A stretch of DNA of 33,905 bases. It comes from an archaeon (GTDB taxonomy: Archaea > Nanobdellota > Nanobdellia > Woesearchaeales > GW2011-AR9). The stretch covers positions 1 to 33,905 of the forward strand of contig JAHFQW010000017.1 in assembly GCA_023259115.1 (NCBI GenBank). The letters are read 5' to 3'. The notes below the pieces were generated by a model, which did not search any database, had not been told where the DNA came from, and saw only the letters and a program-made list of their open reading frames with translations. Shown here in pieces: positions 7,489 through 17,107 of this stretch; the stretch's first letter is position 1; each line of letters opens with the position of its first letter. The translations under genes and the position numbers were made by a program.

Positions 7489-8781
7489 CTTCTCAATAGT
7501 CAACCCTTTCCCGGTAATATCTTTGCATAAAGGGTCTAAAAATTGACTAATTGTTCGAGGAAATTCATGGATTAATACAATATCTCCATTGCGTACAGAA
7601 GAGACCTGTTGAATAACCGATGAAATGGTTGCTTCTTTCTTCCAATCGTTAGTATCTTTCGACCAGAACATAATCTGATAACCACGTTGTTTAATTCCTC
7701 CATACACTTCTACACGCTCAAAAAATGTCGGACGATCACCATAAGGAAAACGTAATAGTTTAACAGAGCGTTGAACTCCTGCATTTTTGTACAACCAATC
7801 AATTAATGTATCAGTTTTATCTATTTCATTTAAAATCTCTTGACTGGATAACACCGAAAACGGCCGATGAGTATAAGAATGATTACCTATCATAAATCCA
7901 CTCCGAACACAATCTACAAGTATCATTCTATATTCATCATCACGTAATGCCTCTTCAAGACGTTGTCCTACCCAGAAAAAAATTGCTCCATATCTATGTT
8001 CAGTCAAATAATCAAGCATTGTTTTCAAATTTGCTTTTCGCTCTTCTAAATCAAATCTTTTTTTCCCCTGTATAAATGGACCATCGTCAATGGTTAAAAA
8101 CACTCCTTGAACCGGCAATTTGTAGATTTCATTTGACCCAAAGATATGTTTATCAAATAACCCACTTCCTCTATGAAACGCTTTTGTTTTTCGTTCAAAT
8201 TCCATCGTTGCCGCAGCCGCACCCATAACCAAAGCACTTTTCAAGAAATCTCTGCGCGTCATGCCTGTTTTTAGTGTGGGAATTCTTCTTAAAACTGCAT
8301 CAAGCATGGCAAGCCATTTCTCCAAATCCTCAATTTCTAATTTTTGATTTTTAATTTCCTGTGTTATTTTTGATTGGTATGCCTTATTTCTCTGTTTTCT
8401 TTCAGCCGCAATGAGTACTCTTGTTCTATCTACTCTTTCACGAAGCGCACCAAGATATTTTGATCCATTCTTCAACAATTGAGCGGCAGGAACTTCTAGT
8501 TGTTGTAATAACTCAGGTAATGGCACCAAAGAAATTTTTCCGTCCCCTTGTTGTAATTCTCTACGTATCCTTTCTAAGTCTCGTTGTACAACCCGTTCGG
8601 CATTTCCAATATAATGTATGACCCGTATATTTTTTTGTAAATCTTTTTCTTGTTCAGAAATATCTTCTCTCTCAATTTTTTCTAAATCTTTATGCAATTG
8701 TTCTAAGAAATAATATTCTGCCGCCAGCCATTTTAGGACATGTTCAACATCTTTGGTTATTTCTTCTACCACTCTATCCAC
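7474..8781 (-). CDS. Polysaccharide deacetylase (NodB domain) with cytoplasmic coiled coil and internal Tat motif
   Basis: 435 aa from a GTG start, 16 nt after the gatE stop. Residues 1 to about 165 are charged helices (coiled coil). Then comes a textbook twin-arginine signal, MTRRDFLKSALVMGAAAA (about 173-190), and a complete NodB domain: TIDDGP (metal/catalytic Asp), GNHSYTHRP (metal His pair), RFPYGD, DTNDW and LIHEF (catalytic His). All five motifs are intact, so a metal-dependent N-deacetylase acting on an N-acetylated glycan outside the membrane is likely. The Tat signal being internal is odd: either the coiled coil stays inside with the signal acting as an anchor, or a second product starts at the internal ATG. 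The stop codon lies in the hairpin element. Confidence 0.85.
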   Translation of the reverse strand: MDRVVEEITKDVEHVLKWLAAEYYFLEQLHKDLEKIEREDISEQEKDLQKNIRVIHYIGNAERVVQRDLERIRRELQQGDGKISLVPLPELLQQLEVPAAQLLKNGSKYLGALRERVDRTRVLIAAERKQRNKAYQSKITQEIKNQKLEIEDLEKWLAMLDAVLRRIPTLKTGMTRRDFLKSALVMGAAAATMEFERKTKAFHRGSGLFDKHIFGSNEIYKLPVQGVFLTIDDGPFIQGKKRFDLEERKANLKTMLDYLTEHRYGAIFFWVGQRLEEALRDDEYRMILVDCVRSGFMIGNHSYTHRPFSVLSSQEILNEIDKTDTLIDWLYKNAGVQRSVKLLRFPYGDRPTFFERVEVYGGIKQRGYQIMFWSKDTNDWKKEATISSVIQQVSSVRNGDIVLIHEFPRTISQFLDPLCKDITGKGLTIEKYRGV

Positions 8782-8797
8782 TCATTTTTCTCTCTTC

Positions 8798-10627
8798 TCA
8801 TTTATGCCCCTGCTCCAACAACTTCTTGAGCTCTTGTGAAATCGTCTTGCCATCTGCCTGGCCAGAAAATTTCTTCATGCACAACCCCATCAACGCTGAA
8901 AACGGCGCATTCTTATTCTCTTGAATCACTTCAAGAATTCCTCTATGCAACACCTCCGTTGATAAACGTGCATAACGATGAATATCAAATGTCCCTTTAA
9001 TCATATCAATTAACACATCTAATACAATATCTTTGTGAATTTTATCTTGCGATAAATACAAAAATAAATTCAAAAAATCTTCCTCCACTAGCTTCTCCGG
9101 ATCTACATCATATTTTCGTTTAATTTCGAGTATTGTTGATGTCAGCGTCTCCGCAATAAACCCCGGCTTAAGATCAGGATATTTCGCCACAATTTCTTCA
9201 AAGAGCATCATCTTATCCGACTTTGCTACAAACTCTGCTAAATCCCGACTCAACCCCATCTCTCGTTGATATCGCACACTTTTCTCTTCTAATGATTCTG
9301 GTATAACAACCCCATCTAACACAGGGCGCACCAGTGGCACATCCGTTTCCGGATACATACGCGCCGCCCCCGGCATTGGTCTCATATACGCTGTAGTGCC
9401 ATCTGGATTCGCTCTGCGTACTTCTTTAGGCACACCCACATATAACTCTTGCAACCGTTCATACACTGCCTCTAATGCTCGTTGCGCTTTTCTCTCATCA
9501 TCTGCTACCAAAATAAACCCATCTTTATCTGAACAATTTAATTTACGTTGCACAACTCCCACTTCCTCAGCCGTGATACCATAATTAGGTAATTCATCAC
9601 AATGAAATATGCCACCCACTCCTCCTTTTACTTTCGCGCGACCCGCAAGTTCCGTACCCAACCTATAATTAGGCACAAGCTCCCTTCCCAATCTTCCCGC
9701 AAACCAATTCACGCGTATACCCATCACTCTTCCTCTCTTCTCAAGCGTTTTGAGCATAATCTTCGAAGTTGACTTCAAAAATAAGCCTGTCAAATCAACA
9801 ATTTCCAGTGTATTTAACTTCACCGCACTCAACTCTTGCCGCAATTTTAACAACTCTTCTTGACGTTTTGCTTCCAATTCAACATACAGTGGTAATAAAC
9901 GTAATTCCTGCGCGCCTTTAATTTCCACTCTCGTGCCGCCAACAATGGAGACGTTTATATCCTGACGTATTGTTCCAAGTCCCCGTTTCACTCCTGGCAA
10001 CGAACGTAACAACAATCCTATTTTTTTTGCTGCATCTAAACACTGCGCCGGACTCTTAATATCTGGTGCCGTACCAATCTCAATTAACCCCACTCCTAAC
10101 CGATCTAACTTATACACCTTTTCCTCTCCTCGTTCTTCCACAATTTTACACGCATCTTCCTCAATATTAATCCCTGTTATCCTAATCTCTCCCTCAGACG
10201 TCATCATCGTACCATTACGGGCAACTAACGCCGTGCGCTGAAACCCCGACGTATTTGAACCATCTGCCACCGTTTTGCGCATAACCTGCACCACAGGCAC
10301 AACATCCGCATGAACCATTCTAGAAAATTGCAACACCGTATACAACGCATCTTGATTCAGTGGATGCGGCGGCTCAGAATCCGTTTCCACCAAACACGTC
10401 GTATCATGATAGCCTTGATAGACAAAAGTTTTATCACGCAGTTGTTCTTGTTTAGCAGCAATATCAACTTCTCCTGATTCACCGGCAACAGCGCGGATTT
10501 TTCTCTGAATCGTAAAATCTGGCACATCATCCCGTAATAATGTAGGACAATCACAGAATAGTTTTTTTCCTTCTAATTGCTGATGAATTTCTATCCCGCA
10601 TTTTAAGCCCAGCTTCTCATATGACAT
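8798..10627 (-). CDS. gatE: Glu-tRNA(Gln) amidotransferase subunit E
   Basis: 609 aa, the usual GatE length. It opens with LGLKCGIEIHQQLEGKKLFCDCP, the characteristic start of archaeal GatE (Zn-site cysteines, GatB-like core with the GIEIHxQL motif), contains the AspRS-like insertion in the middle and a helical plus YqeY-like tail (SALMGLCMKKFSGQADGKTI). GatDE is the archaea-specific enzyme that converts Glu-tRNA(Gln) to Gln-tRNA(Gln); GatE holds the kinase/transamidase part and binds the tRNA. A strong archaeal marker. The partner GatD is not adjacent: the asparaginase-fold gene at 19627 looks like type I asparaginase instead. Upstream of the NodB gene on the same strand (16 nt gap), so co-transcription is likely. 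Confidence 0.95.
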   Translation of the reverse strand: MSYEKLGLKCGIEIHQQLEGKKLFCDCPTLLRDDVPDFTIQRKIRAVAGESGEVDIAAKQEQLRDKTFVYQGYHDTTCLVETDSEPPHPLNQDALYTVLQFSRMVHADVVPVVQVMRKTVADGSNTSGFQRTALVARNGTMMTSEGEIRITGINIEEDACKIVEERGEEKVYKLDRLGVGLIEIGTAPDIKSPAQCLDAAKKIGLLLRSLPGVKRGLGTIRQDINVSIVGGTRVEIKGAQELRLLPLYVELEAKRQEELLKLRQELSAVKLNTLEIVDLTGLFLKSTSKIMLKTLEKRGRVMGIRVNWFAGRLGRELVPNYRLGTELAGRAKVKGGVGGIFHCDELPNYGITAEEVGVVQRKLNCSDKDGFILVADDERKAQRALEAVYERLQELYVGVPKEVRRANPDGTTAYMRPMPGAARMYPETDVPLVRPVLDGVVIPESLEEKSVRYQREMGLSRDLAEFVAKSDKMMLFEEIVAKYPDLKPGFIAETLTSTILEIKRKYDVDPEKLVEEDFLNLFLYLSQDKIHKDIVLDVLIDMIKGTFDIHRYARLSTEVLHRGILEVIQENKNAPFSALMGLCMKKFSGQADGKTISQELKKLLEQGHK

Positions 10628-10783
10628 ATCCTCTAGAAAAGAAACATGGTTTAAAAATGTTTAGGCTTATAACCCAGTGGAACGAACTCCCCAAAAACTG
10701 ATTGCAGGGAAATAGTTTTAGGATAACGCATATTTTCTAATAGAATACCTTTATTAATCCTCTCCCACTCATTATACTCCTCC

Positions 10784-12562
10784 ATGTCTAAACATTCCTC
10801 TATCGATACTCGCTACAATCTCAAACTCTATTGGAGCATCTTACGAGAATATAAATTCCTCTTCTTCTGTTTACTCTTCATTATTCTCATAATTGAAGCC
10901 ATCAACTTAGCGGATAAATTCCTCTTCAAAATAATCATTGATAACGGTACCCAATTTATCAATAAAACACTTCCTCAAACTCAACTTATCCATATCCTGC
11001 TCATCATCGCTCTCATTTTCATCGCTCTTATCATCTCTAAAACAGTATTAAGATGGTATCAATTGCATTTACTCAACATTCTCGATAGCGAACTCATCGC
11101 CAATTTAAAACGAAAATTCTTCAACCATATCATTATGTTATCCTATAATTTTCATACCACCCATCGTACCGGTTCATTAATTTCCCGTTTAGTGCGCGGC
11201 GGTCGTTCCATTGAAAGCATGACTGATGATATCCTCTTCAATTTCGCCCCTCTCATTTTTCAACTGCTCATCGTTGGTTCATCTATTCTCTACTTCGATT
11301 GGCTTCCCGCTCTTATCATTCTCGTAACTATTATCCTATTCATCAGTTATAGCTACCTCATTCAGCAAATACAGCGTAAGCATAACATCGCCGCAAATGA
11401 TGCGGAAGATCTCGAAAAAGCCAATATCAGCGATTTCTTTACCAATATTGATTCCATAAAATACTTCGGCAAAGAATCCCGTATCATCCACACGTTTCAT
11501 AACATCAGCGAACAAACCAAACAAAAATACCGACGATTCTGGGATTATTATCGCTGGTTAGAAGCCGGACAAGCATTAATCCTCGGAATTGGGACTTTTT
11601 TCGTCATATATTTCCCTCTTCTCTCCGTTTTGCACGGCACAATGACCTTGGGCACATTAACATTTATCTATGCCTCTTATATCAGTATGACTCCTCTTAT
11701 TTGGGGTTTTGTACGCGGCATGCGTGAGTATTATAAAAACATGGCCGATTTTGAATCATTATTTCAATATTATAAGATAGAAAACGAAATCAAAGATAAA
11801 CCACACGCTAAACCCCTCACCATTCAAAGAGGTGAAGTCAAATTTTCTAATCTGACCTTTGGCTACCACAAACGCCCATTATTTACTCAATTTAACCTCA
11901 CCATCGCCCCAAATCAAAAAGTAGCAATAATAGGTCACTCTGGCTCTGGCAAGACCACGTTGGTCAAATTATTATACCGCCTCTACGATCTAAAACAAGG
12001 AAGTATTCTCATTGACCATCATAACATCAAAGATATCCAACAAGAATCATTGCGCTGCGAACTCAGTATTGTCCCACAAGAATGTATTTTATTTGATGAC
12101 ACTATCTATAATAACATTGCATTTTCAAATCCTAAAGCCTCACGTACCGATGTATTTGCCGCCATCAAATTCGCTCAATTAGACAAACTCATCATGAACC
12201 TCCCTCTCAAAGAAAACACCATTGTGGGCGAACGTGGCGTTCGTTTATCCGGTGGAGAAAAACAGCGCGTCTCCATTGCCCGAGCCCTCTTAGCCAATAA
12301 AAAAATCTTAATCCTCGATGAAGCCACTTCCTCTTTAGATTCCAAAACCGAACATGAAATCCAAACAGATTTAGCCAAACTCATGAAAAACCGCACAACT
12401 ATAATCATCGCCCATCGCCTCTCAACCATTATGAACGCAGATAAAATCGTCGTACTACATCATGGAAAAATTGTCCAGACCGGCACCCATGCGCAATTAA
12501 TCAAACAAAAAGGCAAATATAACGAATTATGGAATCTGCAAAGAGGTGGGTATATCACTTGA
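10784..12562 (+). CDS. ABC exporter, fused membrane and ATPase half-transporter
   Basis: 592 aa, the standard size for an MsbA/Atm1-type half-transporter that works as a dimer. The N-terminal about 325 residues contain six hydrophobic segments (the first LFFCLLFIILIIEAINLAD). The nucleotide-binding domain has Walker A GHSGSGKTT, Q-loop VPQECILFD, signature LSGGEKQ, Walker B ILILDEAT and the H-loop IIAHRLST, all intact. It would export a lipid, peptide or small molecule; the substrate is not deducible. A TATA-like TTTATTAAT lies about 33 nt upstream of the ATG. Divergent from gatE (about 160 nt apart) and convergent with the next gene. Confidence 0.9.
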   Translation: MSKHSSIDTRYNLKLYWSILREYKFLFFCLLFIILIIEAINLADKFLFKIIIDNGTQFINKTLPQTQLIHILLIIALIFIALIISKTVLRWYQLHLLNILDSELIANLKRKFFNHIIMLSYNFHTTHRTGSLISRLVRGGRSIESMTDDILFNFAPLIFQLLIVGSSILYFDWLPALIILVTIILFISYSYLIQQIQRKHNIAANDAEDLEKANISDFFTNIDSIKYFGKESRIIHTFHNISEQTKQKYRRFWDYYRWLEAGQALILGIGTFFVIYFPLLSVLHGTMTLGTLTFIYASYISMTPLIWGFVRGMREYYKNMADFESLFQYYKIENEIKDKPHAKPLTIQRGEVKFSNLTFGYHKRPLFTQFNLTIAPNQKVAIIGHSGSGKTTLVKLLYRLYDLKQGSILIDHHNIKDIQQESLRCELSIVPQECILFDDTIYNNIAFSNPKASRTDVFAAIKFAQLDKLIMNLPLKENTIVGERGVRLSGGEKQRVSIARALLANKKILILDEATSSLDSKTEHEIQTDLAKLMKNRTTIIIAHRLSTIMNADKIVVLHHGKIVQTGTHAQLIKQKGKYNELWNLQRGGYIT

Positions 12563-12598
12563 TTCTTTTAGTAAAACTTGGATCCAAATGCCAAATTC

Positions 12599-13165
12599 TC
12601 ACCCAATCGAAAACGTCACCGCTCCCGCCATTGCTGCATACGACCCAATAATCAATACTTTAACAAGTACCACAAACGAACCCGGTACCGCCAAAAATAA
12701 CCACAACGACAAAAACTCAACCAGAAGTGAAATAACATACAAAAAAAACAACCTTCGCAATATTATTCCAAAGCCTCTCTTTTTCACAAAAGATTTCTCA
12801 TTTTTATAGATCAACAACCCCGATATAATTAAAATAAAACACATAATCCCAATCACATTCCACCACGGCAATTTTTGTGCTAAATCTTCTGTATTCAACA
12901 AAATCCTCCCTAACCCCACTCCTAAAAATGCCCCTGCCGTGCCTCGAATCAATTCCAATAAATGTCGCCGGCGAAACGTAAAATTTCCAATTTGAAATAA
13001 TACCCTCTCTACTTTCTCTTGCTCTTTTTGAATAGCTGTTTCTTTTGATTCCACACTTCTCTCTTCACGTTCAATCTTCTTCTCCTCACGTGCAATAGAA
13101 TCCACTTTAAGATTTAACTTATCCAGCTTACGCAGAACTCTACTAGACGACCCTCTTTTTTTCAT
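12599..13165 (-). CDS. Coiled-coil integral membrane protein (DUF2391-like)
   Basis: 188 aa. The first 60 residues are a charged coiled coil ([17 protein letters not shown]). Then four or so hydrophobic helices follow: [49 protein letters not shown], and [17 protein letters not shown]. The layout resembles small archaeal membrane proteins of the DUF2391 type, from memory and not by search. A minus-strand TATA (GTATAAAAAG near 13192) about 27 nt upstream of the ATG indicates a leaderless transcript. The plus-strand ORF 12546-12809 that covers this gene is a shadow. Confidence 0.7.
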   Translation of the reverse strand: MKKRGSSSRVLRKLDKLNLKVDSIAREEKKIEREERSVESKETAIQKEQEKVERVLFQIGNFTFRRRHLLELIRGTAGAFLGVGLGRILLNTEDLAQKLPWWNVIGIMCFILIISGLLIYKNEKSFVKKRGFGIILRRLFFLYVISLLVEFLSLWLFLAVPGSFVVLVKVLIIGSYAAMAGAVTFSIG

Positions 13166-13227
13166 ATCCTCTAGGATAAGAACACTCTTTTTATACTTTT
13201 CTTAAAAATCAACACCCAGAATCTTCC

Positions 13228-13914
13228 CTAAAACACTCCTCTTCCCACTAACTTGCCCAAATTCTCAAATTGATCTGGAAACCACACCATTTGACGCTTG
13301 GGTTTGGGTATGCCATGACTTTGCATAAAATCACGCAATTGTTCATTTGTCGCATAAATCTCATCAACCATCACCGGAGGCACACGCAGGGTTTTATCTC
13401 CTGATGCTTCATACATTCGTACAACCGCATCCGTACAATTATTATAAAAGAGATTATACTTTGTCCCACGAAGATAAATTCTAAACCACGCAACCGCTTT
13501 CTCAGCATTACCATTAATCTCTATCTCGCGTATTTCATAAGGCACGCCACGAAACTCTCGTTGCAACTCCGCTATATTCATTTGGTCGCATTGTGGTGGT
13601 CGGCAGCCATACACCAATCCATTGCGTACAACTTCAATATGACCATAATGTCCAGAAAAACCTGCCGCTTTTGATAATTGTTTCACATCATCATAGGCTG
13701 CAATTAATACAATATAATTCTTTCCCAAAGATAATTTTGGAAAAGCAGTTGAAGATTCCCCCAAAACACGATCATCTAGAGGAGAATGAGCTTGTTGCCC
13801 AAATACCACACCACTCGACGGCGCGAGTCCTACTTCTTCAGAACGAGAATGATACGCTGGTCCGCATGCTGCAATTAAACTAGTCGTCAATAAACTACAT
13901 AAAGTTGATTTCAT
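13228..13914 (-). CDS. Putative lipoprotein with a permuted NlpC/P60 (YiiX-like) papain-fold domain
   Basis: 228 aa. Signal peptide with a clear lipobox, SLIAACGPA (Cys near residue 17), followed by a Ser-rich linker. The domain from about residue 65 has a His early (GHYGHIEVVRNGLVYGC) and the Cys later in FYNNCTDAVVRMYEASGD. This His-then-Cys order, with the NNCT context, is the hallmark of circularly permuted NlpC/P60-type enzymes (YiiX/LRAT-like), which act as thiol peptidases, amidases or acyltransferases. If secreted it would act at the outer face of the membrane. Substrate unknown. A TATA (TTTATAAAT near 13941) is about 28 nt upstream of the ATG. Confidence 0.7.
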   Translation of the reverse strand: MKSTLCSLLTTSLIAACGPAYHSRSEEVGLAPSSGVVFGQQAHSPLDDRVLGESSTAFPKLSLGKNYIVLIAAYDDVKQLSKAAGFSGHYGHIEVVRNGLVYGCRPPQCDQMNIAELQREFRGVPYEIREIEINGNAEKAVAWFRIYLRGTKYNLFYNNCTDAVVRMYEASGDKTLRVPPVMVDEIYATNEQLRDFMQSHGIPKPKRQMVWFPDQFENLGKLVGRGVF

Positions 13915-13983
13915 AGAATTATCTACACTGCTTTAATTTATAAATGTTTCTATTTGTAATCACTTAAAAAGAATAACTATTTT

Positions 13984-14577
13984 TCATAAAAATCGTCTCA
14001 CTCTCTTCTTATAATCCCCGTACTCCCTGCCAAATATCTCTTCTAAAAACCGCTCTTCCGTACGAATAACAACTCTCATAAACAATAACAACACCAACCA
14101 CAGAACTAACGCAGCAGGAATTTTCATCAGTAAAAACAAACCCCCCGTTTGCAACAAAATAGCCAAGTAAACTGGATTCCGGCTGATACTAAACAATCTC
14201 TCTTGCACTAAATTAATCTTACCCCCCCTATCCACTCCCATGCGCCACTCCTCCCCCATATGCGCATGCGCCATCACCATCATCACAAAACCCATAACGC
14301 TAAAAGCCATCCCTAGAAAATTAATCCACGCTGTATCTAATATAACCCACTCCTCACCCATATTTTTACCAAGAAACATCAACACAATCAAAACTCCATA
14401 CACCACCAAAACCATCATAAGCCCAATCCATGCACAAAATTGCACTTTCTCTTTGTAATGAGAAAATTGCACTGGATTGATGTGAAACTTCTTGTGGAAA
14501 ATAATCGTTTTCCCAGTTAAATAGACCAAAAATACCACCAAAAATAATAAAAGATATTGGGGAAGAGTAATAAACAT
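13984..14577 (-). CDS. Isoprenylcysteine carboxyl methyltransferase / phospholipid methyltransferase-like membrane protein
   Basis: 197 aa with four to five hydrophobic helices. The C-terminal half has the ICMT/PEMT signature: ISRNPVYLAILLQTGG (R-x-P-x-Y binding SAM), and EERFLEEIFGREYGDYKKRV with the conserved Glu pair and aromatic residues. These enzymes methylate prenylcysteine, phospholipids or other membrane-bound acceptors using SAM. In an archaeon with no known CaaX proteins a lipid or quinone-like acceptor is plausible, but this is inference. It lies 70 nt from the upstream end of the NlpC-like gene on the same strand. Confidence 0.8.
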   Translation of the reverse strand: MFITLPQYLLLFLVVFLVYLTGKTIIFHKKFHINPVQFSHYKEKVQFCAWIGLMMVLVVYGVLIVLMFLGKNMGEEWVILDTAWINFLGMAFSVMGFVMMVMAHAHMGEEWRMGVDRGGKINLVQERLFSISRNPVYLAILLQTGGLFLLMKIPAALVLWLVLLLFMRVVIRTEERFLEEIFGREYGDYKKRVRRFL

Positions 14578-14680
14578 ATGATATATACCTATCGATTATC
14601 TTATAATATTTATGTTTATTTAATATATAGTGTAAAATAGGCGTATTGTAAACCTCAAAATAAGAAAAAAGAGGTTAAAT

Positions 14681-15283
14681 TTATTTTTTTAAATAATTAC
14701 ATTTTTCTAAATAATCACAGATGGTATCAATTACCTCATTTTTTTTCAAATTATTCGTATTGAGTGTATAGTGGAACACTTCGTAGTCTTTCTTAATATC
14801 AAATCCATACAATCTCTTAAATAATATTCTTGTTTCTTCATCTTTCATAGTAACAACATCCAACGCTCTTTCATAACTAATCTCACTTCGTTTGGCAACT
14901 CTTTGAGCTCTGATTTCTAAATCGGACTGCAAGTAAATTTTTGGTCCTATATCTGTAAGCCACGGGAGACTCCAACTATCAATGACAACATTTCCTTTTC
15001 TAACTTCTTGTACTAAAATTCTATCTGAAACAACATCTAACGGTTCTTTTTCATCTAACCTACTTCTAAATAATCTAACTCCTTCTTCACTTTCCCAAAA
15101 ACCCGTATTGTATCTTGTATTTTCCATATCAACTTCTTTCTGTTCATATAAATCTCTCAAAATTCCTGAGGGGTGGATAATCCGCAAACCATATCTCTCA
15201 CCAATAAGATTCGCAAGAGTTGATTTACCAGAACCAGAGAATCCAAAAATAATAACTACATTCTTCCCCGCATTGCATCTCAT
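14681..15283 (-). CDS. Cytidylate-kinase-like P-loop kinase
   Basis: 200 aa. Walker A GFSGSGKST at residues 14-22, followed by the NMP-binding region (HPSGILRDLY) and a lid-like stretch RVAKRSEISYERALDVVTMKDEETRILFKRLYGFDI, whose layout (repeated Arg, R-Y/F-Y-D) follows archaeal cytidylate kinases. The tail YTLNTNNL matches the end of that family. It is probably a nucleoside monophosphate kinase or a relative acting on another phosphate acceptor. Its ATG overlaps the stop of the radical SAM gene (ATGA), so translation is coupled and the two likely share a pathway or at least a transcript. Confidence 0.7.
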   Translation of the reverse strand: MRCNAGKNVVIIFGFSGSGKSTLANLIGERYGLRIIHPSGILRDLYEQKEVDMENTRYNTGFWESEEGVRLFRSRLDEKEPLDVVSDRILVQEVRKGNVVIDSWSLPWLTDIGPKIYLQSDLEIRAQRVAKRSEISYERALDVVTMKDEETRILFKRLYGFDIKKDYEVFHYTLNTNNLKKNEVIDTICDYLEKCNYLKK

Positions 15284-16635
15284 TTTCTCTCCTCAATTAT
15301 TCTCTCCTCTCTCAATTTCACCGAAATCCAATATGATTGCTCTCTTCGTAATGCCTCATCAGAAAAGAACACATTTACTATTAATTCTCGATATTTCAAT
15401 CCTTCAGACGTCAACCTAAATATTCCTCTCTCGTATCCTGCTAATCCTCGTTCTAATAACATAGAATACAAATCAGAAAAAGCCTCATAAAACTCCAAAC
15501 CAAACTCTTCTTTAAAATCTCTCATACCTAAATGATCAATCCTCCCAATCACATATCTACGCATCCTCTCATCCGTATCAAGAAAAAATGCTGTCTGAAT
15601 GGGATGCTCACTCTGTGACATTTTCTGCATATATCTTCGAATTGCGTCTTTGGGAAAAGTCATATCAAAACAATTTCTATAATGAACATTAACTGCGTAC
15701 GTCCTAGCTCCCGCCCCAAAACCAACTAAACTCTGCCCCCGAGAAACATTTACCTGTTGAGCATAAAATCCCCGTGTCGGAAGAATAAAGCGCAAATGTG
15801 AATCATGAATATATCCTGCTTCCAACAATAAATCACGAGCAATCTCATAGGAGTAATATTTATCTACATTATTCATGATTTTCCTCGGCTTTACTCCCAA
15901 AGAAGTGTGAGGTTGCACTGCGAGTGCATATAACTCAATTGTTTCAGGCATATATTCTAATAAACCCTGAACTGATTCTTTCCAACTATCAATCGTCTGC
16001 CCTTCAATCCCATACATTAAATCACAACACACATTAGGGATTCCAGCTCTTCGTAATGCTTCTATTGCATTCGTTGAAACTCGAGCCCAATTATGTCTCT
16101 TTGACAATGCTATCTCTTCATCATGAAATGTTTGGATACCAATGCTTACTCTATTCACCCCCGATTCTCTAAATTGTCTGAATTTTTCATATTCTACAGA
16201 TTCAGGTGTCGCTTCAATGCTTACCTCTTCAGCTGTTTCCAACAAGCTTGGATTTATTTCCAGAAGTTTGTAAAAAACTCGTTCAAATTGATCTGTTGTA
16301 AGAAGAGATGGCGTTCCACCTCCAAAATTCACCGAAGTCACATTTCTTGATTCAAATAATCCTCTCCTCATTTCTAATTCAGATAATAATGCTTCAACAT
16401 ATGCTTCTTGAAAATCTCCTTTTCCATCAATTGTTGTTAAATATCCACAAAAAGTACATTTTTGTTCACAGAAAGGAATGTGCAGATAGACATTTACCTT
16501 ATCTGTTAGAACCACTTCCTCTACATTAAAATTATCAACTGGTCGATACATCCTAGTAGGAGGGTAAGTGTAGGCATAGGGTGGGAAATCGTGCCTCTCT
16601 ATTCTCTCAACTAAAGTTTGAGCAGCATTTGTCAT
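15280..16635 (-). CDS. HemN/HemW-like radical SAM protein
   Basis: 451 aa. The radical SAM cluster motif CxxxCxxC is in HIPFCEQKCTFCGY (residues about 53-66), followed by VNFGGGTPSLLT (GGTP motif, SAM binding), SIEATPE, and RVSIGIQTFHD, all typical of the coproporphyrinogen III dehydrogenase family. The C-terminal HemN domain follows (GFGAGARTY and a winged-helix-like end). Family members include heme synthesis enzymes, heme chaperones and methyltransferases. Heme synthesis is uncommon in small archaeal genomes, so I do not assign it. The ATG directly abuts the Nudix stop, and the 3' end overlaps the kinase by 4 nt: a tight three-gene operon. Confidence 0.85.
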   Translation of the reverse strand: MTNAAQTLVERIERHDFPPYAYTYPPTRMYRPVDNFNVEEVVLTDKVNVYLHIPFCEQKCTFCGYLTTIDGKGDFQEAYVEALLSELEMRRGLFESRNVTSVNFGGGTPSLLTTDQFERVFYKLLEINPSLLETAEEVSIEATPESVEYEKFRQFRESGVNRVSIGIQTFHDEEIALSKRHNWARVSTNAIEALRRAGIPNVCCDLMYGIEGQTIDSWKESVQGLLEYMPETIELYALAVQPHTSLGVKPRKIMNNVDKYYSYEIARDLLLEAGYIHDSHLRFILPTRGFYAQQVNVSRGQSLVGFGAGARTYAVNVHYRNCFDMTFPKDAIRRYMQKMSQSEHPIQTAFFLDTDERMRRYVIGRIDHLGMRDFKEEFGLEFYEAFSDLYSMLLERGLAGYERGIFRLTSEGLKYRELIVNVFFSDEALRREQSYWISVKLREERIIEERK

Positions 16636-17013
16636 TTACATCAACCCCCTCTTAATTAAAGCAGGAATAATTTGATCTCTTAACATTGGAGCAACAGAAA
16701 TATCTTGATAATCACGTCCGATCCAACAATAATCATCAATAGTATCATGTGGATTAATATGGACTGAGCCATCTATATTCCCCAAGTAGCATCGTTGCAC
16801 AAGAGAATCATTCCTAAAAGTATCAAAATATTCTACATTTCTCACCTTGCAACCTATTTCTTCTTGTATTTCTCTCTCAAGACATTGCTCGTCTGATTCT
16901 GATGGCTCAATTTTTCCACCAGGAGTGATGTAAAGTCCGATATTTCCTTTGTGGACTACTAAGAGTTTTCCATCTTCAATACAGAGCAATCCAACTTTAT
17001 TGATTTGTTTCAT
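16636..17013 (-). CDS. Nudix hydrolase
   Basis: The full Nudix box is present with exact spacing: GKIEPSESDEQCLEREIQEEIGC (quoted in parts: GKIEPSE, REIQEEIGC), preceded by GLYITPGG. It would hydrolyse a nucleoside diphosphate linked to another moiety. The ORF track starts at a TTG at 17031, but an ATG at 17013 (MKQINKVGLL) lies about 27 nt from a minus-strand TATA-like GTTTAAG (near 17040), so I prefer the leaderless ATG (125 aa). First gene of the operon with the radical SAM and kinase genes. Confidence 0.85.
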   Translation of the reverse strand: MKQINKVGLLCIEDGKLLVVHKGNIGLYITPGGKIEPSESDEQCLEREIQEEIGCKVRNVEYFDTFRNDSLVQRCYLGNIDGSVHINPHDTIDDYCWIGRDYQDISVAPMLRDQIIPALIKRGLM

Positions 17014-17107
17014 ACATTCTATCACTCTCAAGAGAACTTAAACTTTCACTACCCCAAAAAGAGGTAGTCATAGAAAAATTAATAAATAAGCTTACTTTCT
17101 CATAAAT

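Noticed and set aside
12546-12809. Plus-strand ORF of 87 aa after the ABC transporter
   Set aside because: It overlaps the confident membrane protein gene on the minus strand and has low-complexity composition typical of a shadow frame.
15280-16635. Assigning heme biosynthesis (hemN) to the radical SAM gene
   Set aside because: The motif set fits the whole HemN/HemW family; no other heme genes are present and its operon partners do not support it.
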